From the NCBI GenBank assembly GCA_004194705.1, contig SADC01001112.1, forward strand, positions 744,001-808,000: a DNA stretch of 64,000 bases, written 5' to 3'. The position numbers and the translations under genes were made by a program. This document shows positions 56,062-64,000 of this stretch, in pieces. Every line of letters starts with the position of its first letter. Position 1 is the stretch's first letter. Under the pieces are notes generated by a model that was given only the letters and a program-made list of their open reading frames with translations, searched no databases and had not been told where the DNA came from. The stretch is from Ditylenchus dipsaci. Its lineage: Eukaryota; Nematoda; Chromadorea; Rhabditida; Anguinidae.

Positions 56062-58668
56062 TAGAGATAGAAGCGATGCGATGTATCGCATCGCAACATC
56101 GCATCGCACGCAGCCAATTTTGGCAAAAAACATCGCATCGCAACATCGCACGCAAATTTGTAAAAACATCGCACATCGCAAATTTTTTAAAATATCGCAA
56201 TTTGTTTTCAAAAAATGTTTCAATTCTCAACATTGTTTTCTCCATCATTTTTCCTTGTTTTGCTGCTTATTCTGCTTTTTTTTGGTAAAATTGCTGTTCC
56301 TAATGTTTTTTTCTTCAGAATGAGCCTCATCTGGAAAATTGAGCTTAAAGAAGAAGAAGAAGCTGCGGATTTCTTTTCACAAAGATGTCAGCGACAGAAG
56401 CGAAGTGTCATGCTTGCAACAAAGCGATTGCGATGCCGAACCGTGGGCCAGCAAATTTGAAAGGACATCTCACAACACATCCGGATTATCAGAAGAAGTT
56501 CAAGGACATGGAGAAAGCGGAGAAAACAGAAGAGGAAACGATGAAGCAAGGGATGTCGAGGTTTGTGATAAAAAGAAAAGGTAAATGATATTCTAGATTA
56601 ATTCTAGCCATTTTTCCTTTCGATGAATGGACTTTTTTCAGGTGAGCTCTCTGCACTGGATAAGAAGATCATGCACCATATCGCATGCACCAATCAGCCT
56701 TTCACCGTCGTCGAATCCGAGACTTTCAAAGCGCTGTTATCGTCGAATGATCGCGCAAATTTAAAGGGTGAGATCGTTCTTTGTAATAATGCAATACATA
56801 TTGAAATTCCAGGTTACCATCACTACAGCGATTGGTCATGCCAAGAGTCTACGCCGCTGTCAAGAAGGAAGTCATGAATTGTCTCAATGCATGCAGTGCT
56901 CTCTCTTTCACGTCAGATATCTGGTCGGGTCCCACTGAAAGCTTCATAAGGTAAACTTTCAGGATTTTCCGGATTTTCCATGTATTTTATTATATTTTAG
57001 TCTCACTGCTCAAGGGATCGATTGCCACTGGAAGCGGCAGAAGTTCGTCCTCTGCGTTCGCTATTTCCCGGGTCAACATAACTTTGAGACGATCAATAAA
57101 GTCGTCGGCAAGATACTCGATGACTGGAGAATTGAAAAACAAAAATTGCACGTCTTTCTGCGCGATGAAGGTTCGAATATGAAAAAGGTGGACTTTCCTG
57201 TGTTCTTGCTTTATCTGTCTAAAAGTCTTAATTTTTCAACATTTTCAGGCTTTCGAAGAGGGTGGCTATTTGCATGCAGACTGTGGCGCGCATAAGCTGA
57301 ATCTGGTTGTGAGCAACTCTCTATTCAAAACGCCAAACATCAAGGAAATGCTAGACTCCTGCAGAAAGCTCGTTGGTCACTTCAACCATTCAACCCTCGC
57401 TTGCGATCGACTAAGGGAGGAGCAAGAGAGCGCCGCTTTCCCGAAACACAAACTTCTTCAGGTATCTTTCCACTCTTTTACTGTTGTCATCGATTTCATT
57501 CAGGATGTGGCAACTCGCTGGAATTCAACTCACTACATGGGCGCACGACTCCTGGAGCAAAGGCAGTCGGTTGATCTTTACTTGACTCGTCATAGGAAGC
57601 GCAATCTGGAGCTGAAACAAGAGGAATGGCAGCTGCTGGAGAAGGTGATAAAGGTGCTAGAGCCGTTGGAAGCTGCCTCAAAGCAAATGTGCCTAGCTGA
57701 TGAACCGATTTCCGTCCAACTTCCAATTGCAAAACTGCTGCACATCCATATTGAGGACCTGAGGGATCCGGCGCTGGAGAAAATGTGCGAGACAATTTTG
57801 GACTTGTTATTTACGAAGTTTGATGTAGAAGAGCAGAAGTAAGTTCAGGCTTTTTTTGCAAAGTTATTATTCTGTTGATTTAGGATTCACGGGCTGGCAA
57901 TGTTTCTTGACCCGCGCTGGAAGGACAGAATGGCAAACCACAAGGTTTTGCTTAACTCAAACGTGGCCTCATGGATCCAAGAGGAATGCGTGAAAGAAGT
58001 GGATGTGCCTGCCAGTGATTCAGGTATGATTGTATGGGAAATTATAAACTGATTTCTAATTTAGAGGTGCGTTCTCTTCCGTCGAAGCGAAAGAACTCCT
58101 TCTTCGGAAAACACAGCAACCTGTACAGGGAATCGGGAGGATCGGATGTGCAGCAAACCAGCAATGCAATTATTGAAATGAAGTCATACAACAAGTTGGA
58201 TTGCATAGACCCGGAAGAAGATCCTTTGGAATTTTGGAAGGTTGGTTTCAAGGGAAATTGTTCAAATGTAATTGCTTTCGGTTCAGGCGAAAGAGAAGAC
58301 ATATCCGATCCTGGCTGAGCTGGCGCGTCGCTTTCTTTCTGCTCCGGCGACAAGTCAGCCTAGTAAACAGATTTTCTCGGTGGCAAGAGACGTCTATGAC
58401 TACAAAAGATCCAATCTGAGTCCTGACAAAGTAGAGCAATTAATATTCATGAACAAGAATCTTCCACTGTTGAATTTCGAGTATTAAAATGTTGATTTGT
58501 TTGTTTGTTGTTATAATAAAGGTGATTTGGGTCCGGGTGGGGAAAACATCGCACATCGCTGCGATGTATCGCACCTGATTTTTTCGAAACATCGCACATC
58601 GCATCGCAATTTTTTTTATCAAAAAACATCGCATCGCAACATCGCAAAAAGGCAAATTTCTATCTCTA
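56062..58668 (+). mobile_element. Complete 2.6-kb hAT transposon
   Basis: The terminal repeats TAGAGATAGAA...TTCTATCTCTA are flanked by the exact 8-bp duplication CTTGGGAC (56054-56061 and 58669-58676). Subterminal arrays of CATCGCATCGCAA-type units lie on both sides (56075-56200, 58545-58645) in inverted orientation. The interior encodes a nine-exon transposase. The identical duplications and ends suggest a young insertion. Confidence 0.95.
56385..58487 (+). CDS. hAT transposase (BED finger, RNase-H-like core, hATC)
   Basis: Exons: 56385-56580 (BED zinc finger with CHAC ... HLTTH), 56642-56767, 56813-56950, 57001-57187, 57249-57461, 57504-57838, 57884-58023, 58065-58240, 58287-58487 (TAA). 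They show [10 protein letters not shown] (first catalytic Asp region), [39 protein letters not shown] and, at the C-terminus, SQPSKQIFSVARDV for dimerisation. In the exon at 56813, one base seems to be lost in TTGGTCATG (~56833), where copy 1 has TGGGTCATG; apart from this the frame is open. Excision and insertion with 8-bp duplications is the expected reaction. Confidence 0.92.
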
Positions 58669-58708
58669 CTTGGGACCATTTTCGGGGTTTTTTTTGAATT
58701 TTTTTTGA

Positions 58709-58936
58709 ATTTAATAAGGCGGCTTTATTTTTTAGATGCCTGAAAATAAATAAAAAATTCGGATCGATCTCGAGATTTTTGGTGAGAAACTAAAATCCGA
58801 AAAGCGGAATTGGTAGAGCTCGTGGGAGTTAAAAAAATGCATTTTAATGTTTGAAAACAGCTTTGCAAAATATTTATTCTGGCTTGAGATGTATGTCATT
58901 AAAGTCGAGAGGGCCGCCTTATTAGAGGAAATACGG
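58709..58936. mobile_element. ACCGTATT-family MITE adjoining the hAT
   Basis: The right end TTATTAGAGGAAATACGG is followed by TA at 58937-58938. The interior GAGCTCGTGGGAGTT matches the other copies. The left end is worn (AATAAGGCGGC near 58709). Confidence 0.6.
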
Positions 58937-58939
58937 TAA

Positions 58940-59170
58940 ATGGATATCACTTTTTTCTCCGTTTGATAGCTAAAATGAAAGCATAGGATTTTAGCTACAT
59001 TAAAGAATATAAAACGTGTGAGTTGCAGATAAAAGTCGGTAAATATCAATCAAAAAAAATCAAAGAAAACCCCCAAAACTTATCGATTTTCTAAAATTAG
59101 CCCTATTTCAGCCTGTTTCACAGCTGCGGCAGATGTGAAACCCTGCGTTGATGATCTTGTTGCATAGCCA
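58940..59170 (-). mobile_element. Tail of SINE family 2
   Basis: It shares GATAGCTAAAATGAAAGCAT, TATCAATCAAAAA and GTGAAACCCTGCGTTGATG with the minus copy at 54690-54900. The tRNA-like head is not recognisable. Confidence 0.5.
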
Positions 59171-59249
59171 AGAGTGTGAGCAACTTTTCTGAACCAAACA
59201 TGTAAATAAAACAATTGGGAAGAATATGCGTATAGCCAAGAAAAATTTT

Positions 59250-59320
59250 AATGGCCTGTTCACATACTGAGAGTGGGAGTGAAACACTCTCACTCCCACT
59301 CTCAGGTGTTCACAATGTTT
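59250..59320. mobile_element. GTTCAC-shell element, shortest copy
   Basis: AATGGCCTGTTCACATACTG, then GAGAGTGGGAGTG, its inverse CACTCCCACTCTC and GGTGTTCACAATG in about 70 bp. It shows the shell organisation most clearly. Confidence 0.55.
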
Positions 59321-59744
59321 TTTTCTTTATTGCATTTACCTAATCATTTTAATATTTAAAATTTTCAATTTGTTCAGGATATTGTAAATTACGACCAAAT
59401 ATTGCTTATTAGATAGTTTCAACGTGCCGTAAAATTTCTGTAATTGATCCAGGATTATTGATAGAGGTTTCACGGTATTCTTGAAGTTATTTTATGTTCT
59501 CAGTGCTTCATCTATTCTCCTTTTTCTGGGAGTCACAATCCCTAATCGTCTAAATTATTGTCATATATTGTTTGAACTCCAACATAATAAAGCTGCCATC
59601 ATTTCCGAACGCTTGAATTCGTTTGCATATGTGATAAACTGACTGAGCCAACGCGGAGAGTTGACCAGTAAGCGTGTGCGTGGTTTTCAAAGGAACTAAA
59701 ATAGCGTTCTCAAATTTTGCCTCTTGAAGTTAGAAAGTTTGGGG

Positions 59745-60095
59745 TTCCCGGATTCTAAAAACCCGAACTCTAACTATAACTCAATGGTGTTCACGTACAT
59801 CGAGTTAGACTTCGAGGACGAACTTCAAAATGTTTATGTATATTGCTCAGATGACTCAGAATCTCACCCCAGAGCGGTTAAAGGTTAGTAAAAGTTAATT
59901 TTTGGGAGATTTACTACAAGGGAATCCAACTTATATGCATGAGCATCTTCAAATTCAACCTCGAACTCTAACTCTAGGTACATTAAAACCCTCGAGTTAG
60001 AGTTCGGATCAGAGGTGTTCACGTAACCGAAAACCCGAACTCTAACTCTAACCCGAACTCTAACTCTAACAACGTGAAGAAGCCATTATCGTCAA
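59745..60095. mobile_element. GTTCAC-shell element, CTAACTCTAACTCGAA repeat version
   Basis: AACCCGAACTCTAACTATAAC at the left, GGTGTTCACGTACATCGAG next, and at the right GAGGTGTTCACGTAACC, two runs of CCGAACTCTAACTCTAAC and AACGTGAAGAAGCCATTA. The inverted GTTAGAGTTCGG is inside. Telomere-like in look but not telomeric. Confidence 0.55.
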
Positions 60096-60559
60096 GTCTT
60101 TCAAGACTTGTGTGTTCTTGTGGGAAGACAACAACTCACAGTTCTTCAAGCATGATGTTGCAAGCATGATATTTATGAGGTCGCCCTGTATTTTCCAATC
60201 TTTTTTTGTTCTTCTAAAGCTTCGTTTTTATCATTCTTACGAGCATAGGCCTAGTACTTTTAAGCTAAGTTTAAAAAGTTAATTTTTTTTGCATACACCT
60301 GACTTAAAAAAACTTCTGACGGGGAGATTGGTCTAAAACAAGTTTTTTGGTCAAAAAGTCCGGACAATGGTGGGAGGGTCTATAGACAGCACCAAACAGG
60401 CACTAAGCTAACCTTGCGATCGAATTCGATTGATCAAAAAAGTTGATTTTAAAAAACGATATGTTTTATTTTTGGGAAAAAGCAGTTTATCGCTGTGAAA
60501 TTAACTAGTTCTTCGGAAATCGCCAAAACATTTTGGCTAATTATTTTTAAGCTAAGTTT

Positions 60560-61010
60560 AAAAAGTTCCAGAGTAAAAATCTCGAAAACTAAGAGTCAGG
60601 GCAAGAGCTAGAGAGAAATTTTCAAAAAGTCGGAGCCAGAGAAGAAATTGGAAAAGTTCAAAGCCAAAGCGGAACAAATTTCTAAAAACTCGGACCAAGG
60701 TGCGAATACTCAAAAACTTGAAAAAGTTTGTGAGCCGAAAAACATTGAATTTGACGTAAAAAGTACTTTTTTACATCTTAAAAAACAAGGAGCTTGCACG
60801 AAAGCAAACTTACGGCGGTCGATACTAACCTTCTTATATTGATTTTTTTGGATTAGTAAGTATATTTGAAAGTGACTTCTAAACCGGTGGTGTAGTCTCT
60901 CTGCTTGGCTATGTTCCGAGCAGAGAAAAAGCCAGAGCAAAATTTTCAAAAAGTCAGAGCCGGAGCCAGAGCAAAAATTTGTAAAATTCAGAGCTTCAGC
61001 ATAGTAAGAG
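60560..61010. repeat. AGAGCCAGAGCAAAATTTTC direct repeats
   Basis: Units of the type GTCAGAGCCGGAGCCAGAGC with AAAATTTTCAAAAAGTC occur at 60595-60720 and 60925-60990. They probably belong to an uncharacterised dispersed repeat. No gene is apparent. Confidence 0.45.
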
Positions 61011-61476
61011 CGGTTATACACCACTGCTAGGAACCCTGTTTAGTAAATTCATATGTAAAAATTGCTTTAAAAACGTCGGAGTATTATGCATCAATCTAAT
61101 AATAATTCGCAGGAAATGTATTCTAAATGTAAACTTCAACAAACTAATTTCAATTTGTTTTTTATTCACATGAAAATATGTAAAAAATCATTTATAAATT
61201 TGCATTCCTAAAATTTCGACCATTTTAGATTTTTTTGCCTTGATTCCCTCTTTTTTTTTATTTTGCAATTTTTTAGTAAAAATTTTCTAAAAATAAAAAA
61301 ATTAAGTAAAAATTTTCTTCTATTTTGACGTGAAAAATCGTTTTGCAGCAAGAAAAAATTTGGGCCAAGAAAATGTTTTTTTCCATCAAAAAAGTAATTC
61401 TGCGGCATAAAAAAAGTATTTCTACACCAAAAAAGGGTGTTTTTACGAAAAGGAAAAGGTTTGTTTGCCCCTTTGT

Positions 61477-64000
61477 TTATGAATCGATCATGCTGTAGGC
61501 GTACTTTGACACCCTGAATAACTGTTTAGCCAACAACTTGGATGAGCCAATGATGCTGACCTTGTATTTGTCGATGTAAGATTTTACTTCTTTTGTATTC
61601 GCATCACCTGCGATTGCGGTAGGGTAGGCCAGCTGGTGTTTGGATCTACCCAATTTTTTTTTCAATTTTTGTAGCATTAAAAACATGTTAGAGTAAGCCC
61701 TAACAAGGGCTGGCCCACCCTGCATATAAAAACAACAGGGAGGAATCAAGTCTTTACTATAGCTAAAAGTTTGCTTTGTGTATATTTCTATGTCTATTTA
61801 GACCCGTAAGTTCCAGTCAGTGTTCATTTGGTAATTAGTTGTAACTTGCTCCCAATCAGGCCAGTATCTAGCTAAAAATTTGTATTATATTAGTTTGCCG
61901 CAAATTTTTTTTATATTTGGAAATTTACCTTTGACTCTTTCACAAAACTCTTCCAGATTTGGGCATTTTTCTTTTATAAACTGTTTTTGGGGTGTTTCAA
62001 ATGGAAGATATAAGATCATCACGACAACGCTAAAAACTGCTGCATCCACCTGTAGAAAAAAAAGATGACTAACAAAAAAACTCCGCGAACTGTGAAGTTG
62101 ACTTAGCTAAATCTGTAAATATCTTTTTGTAGTAAAGTAGAGATTATGGTCGATTTACTTATGGTAGCCAGAAGGATTTTTCACAAAAGTCAAAAAGTTG
62201 AGAATTTTTTATAAAAGAAAGGTGCATAAATGTCTTTGCCCTCCCTTCGGTTTTTTTTTTAATTTTTTTTCAGGGCTTTTAAGAATTTTGGAACTTTCTT
62301 TTTGGCCATATCTTTTTCTATAACGAGTTTTTTTGAAAAATAATTTTTACAGATCGACTTAATTTGCGATGAAAATTTTGGCTTGAGTTCAGAATCACTC
62401 CGCCCCCACCAGAAAAGGGTACTTGAATACTCCCTAAGTCACTAAAAAATAGAATTTGAACATAGTTTTGTTAACTGGGGCCTACCGCATAAATAAACTC
62501 TGGTATGCATGCTTTTTCATGCATCCAGAGTCACTTTCGAGTGATTTGTGTCTAAGGTAAGTGCGTGTGCGCATCTCGACTCCAAGCCCCCTGCGCCCCC
62601 GATGGGGGCTCAGGGGGCTTGAGAGTTAGAGATTCGCGCACTCACTTACGTTAGACATGATTCCGAGAAGTACTCTTGACCATAAAATGCATATAGAGTC
62701 TCTTTTTGCCACGGCCCGAGTTGAAAAATATGGTGAGGCAGGCGAAGAATACAAACATTTTCAATTTTTAACGTTCTGCCATAAAAGTGGCCCTTTTATT
62801 CTCTTCCCCTTCCAATACAGCCCTTATTCCCTTTTAAATTCAAAAGGCGCCAATTTAGATTTTTCAAATTTTGACTAAAAAAACATGATACGCCCCCCCC
62901 CTGCGGTTCGAATTTTTTTTTCTCAGAATCAAAAAAACACGCGGCTTTCTGATGAAATCGGGGTCGAGAAACACGAATATGAAGTTATCTCTTCCATCCG
63001 ATCACTCTGCGTGGGGGGATTCGTCATTGCAACCAAATTTTTTTTGGTATATCAAGTTGGTGCATAACTAACGTCGTTTTTTTTAAACTAATGTTTAAGC
63101 ATCAAATTATTTCGAAAAAAATGTTCTTAATACACCATTGTGTAGCTCTGTTATTCCTCTTCAACATGTGTTATCGGTATGTTTGGAATATTTGAAAAAG
63201 TCGATATTTGGGTCCAAACATTAGTGATGACATCATGGATAGTCTTTCATCACTTTAACTGGTCAAATTTTTAATTGAGCATTCAGCGTTTGAGTAAGTA
63301 TTGTAGCTCAGTTTAAGAGCTACAATAAATATTTCACAGAATATTTTCTAAAAATTTGGTTGTGGAGATATGCAATTTTCAAAAATCAATTTTTTTAAAA
63401 ATGACCGAAAATCCGAAAAACTTGGATTTTGGTCATTTTTAAAGGAAATTGATTTATTTTGAAAATTGCATATCTCCACAAGCAAATTTTTAGAAATTAT
63501 TCTGTAAAATATTTATTGTAGCTCTTAACTGAGCTACAAGACAGCATTAAGAGGTTGCTCAAATGCTGAATCCTCAATTAAAAATTTGACCAGTTAAAGT
63601 GATGAAAATACGTATCACCTATCCATGATGTCATCACTAATGTTTGGACCCAAATGTCGACTTTTTTCAAATAATCGACATGTTGGCCTATTATATCTTT
63701 TACGGTAGTTGCGCTTTCACATTTTTGAACCACTAACCTTGTTCAGATATACGGCGAATATTGTCTTCGAAGTGTTTACCAATGAAACTGACATTGATCA
63801 TTTTGGTCACCTTAAACTTAGAAAATTACAGCAAAATAGTTATTAATAACAGCAGCACCGCTTTTTTCCAGTATGTGGGTATCATTGCTGCCGTCAGGGG
63901 ATCCAAAGTTCCTGGTTTGTACAGACTGAACAAATCTTTGGCATATTGCAGTCTGAACTTTAAATGGGCGTAAAGAAGAGAGTTTTCCACCACCACTTCA
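61477..64000 (-). CDS. FAXC/CDR-type glutathione-transferase-like protein (3' part)
   Basis: Exons in transcript order: 64000 (window edge) to ~63859 (LLYAHLKFRLQYAKDLFS ... MIPTYWKK), 63810-63738 (FIGKHFEDNIRRISEQ), one or more unplaced exons, 62049-61929 (VDAAVFSVVVMILYLPFETP ... CPNLEEFCERVK), 61607-61477 (stop TAA). The VDAAVF helix and the CPNL-x5-ERVK segment are hallmarks of the C-terminal GST-like domain in failed-axon-connections (FAXC) and C. elegans CDR proteins; both act in the cytoplasm or at mitochondria. The N-terminal thioredoxin-like half is outside the window. Phase agrees between the last two exons. The intron 62050-63737 carries a repeat module and a foldback. Confidence 0.75.
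62480..62670. repeat. CATCTCGACTCCAAGCCCCC palindromic module
   Basis: The most complete copy with both sides: CTCTGGTATGCATGCTTTTTC, CAGAGTCACTTTCGAGTGA, GTCTAAGGTAAGTGCGTGTG, then CGACTCCAAGCCCCCTGCGC and the inverse GGGGGCTTGAGAGTTAGAG. It is in the intron of the FAXC-like gene. Confidence 0.7.
62880..63149. other. Intron sequence without recognised feature
   Basis: Begins with a CCCCCCCC run at 62894-62902, similar to the C-run arms of the palindromic-module elements. No second arm is seen. The rest is AT-rich. Confidence 0.4.
63150..63690. mobile_element. ~540-bp foldback element
   Basis: The left arm contains GGGTCCAAACATTAGTGATG, CATCACTTTAACTGGTCAAA and GCTACAATAAATATTT. The right arm has all reverse complements. 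The apex (63400-63445) is ATGACCGAAAATCCGAAAAA and its inverse. It sits in the FAXC-like gene intron. No coding sequence. Confidence 0.85.

Noticed and set aside
60035..60085. Telomere-like CTAACTCTAAC repeats
   Set aside because: The unit is irregular, also present as the inverted copy within 350 bp, and enclosed by the GTTCAC shell shared with elements with other repeats.
1..64000. Promoters, poly(A) signals and transcription-factor sites
   Set aside because: AT-rich background makes TATA and AATAAA-like strings frequent; I had no independent support for any single one.
1..64000. Bacterial contamination or endogenous virus
   Set aside because: All recognised genes have spliceosomal introns and animal domains, and no viral polymerase, capsid or envelope gene was seen.

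Overview
This window is animal nuclear DNA. It is AT-rich and its multi-exon genes have GT-AG introns, many of them only 43-60 bp long, with very large amounts of transposon sequence in the longer introns and between genes. A phospholipase C gamma with the full PH/EF/X/SH2-SH2-SH3/Y/C2 layout restricts the source to Holozoa, in practice an animal. The very short introns fit a compact-intron lineage such as a larvacean tunicate, a nematode-like worm or a tardigrade, but I cannot assign a phylum from this sequence.

Layout. (1) 637-16543, plus strand: the PLC-gamma gene, interrupted between its split-PH/SH3 block and its Y box by a 5.9-kb transposon-filled intron. (2) 16544-21111: intergenic, with a ~187-bp-period satellite and nested MITEs. 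(3) 21112-25874, minus strand: an F-box/WD-repeat protein. (4) 25875-28879: MITEs, the same satellite again and a SINE. (5) 28880-35754, minus strand: a MYST histone acetyltransferase with tandem PHD fingers (KAT6 type). (6) 35755-38323: tandem-motif transposons. (7) 38324-43880, minus strand: a short-chain dehydrogenase with a signal peptide and an unusual charged insertion. (8) 43881-61476: almost entirely mobile DNA, including a MULE with its transposase (50366-54206) and a complete hAT element (56062-58668) with a perfect 8-bp target duplication. (9) 61477-64000, minus strand: the 3' part of a FAXC/CDR-type glutathione-transferase-like gene, running off the window.

The host genes do not form one pathway; they are ordinary neighbours in a eukaryotic genome. 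The most interesting content is the mobile fraction. At least a dozen element families carry inverted terminal arms built from a short tandem motif, and every family has its own motif. Two hAT elements and one MULE that encode transposases have this architecture, and several non-autonomous copies have exact 8-bp or 9-bp target duplications. I read this as family-specific arrays of transposase-binding sites that have diversified. A second group keeps a constant outer sequence around GTTCAC while its internal simple repeat changes completely between copies.

Several reading frames that are clearly conserved at protein level (PLC-gamma at three places, hAT at one, MULE at two) need a single-base correction. 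The pattern of missing single bases suggests consensus errors in a long-read assembly rather than real gene decay.
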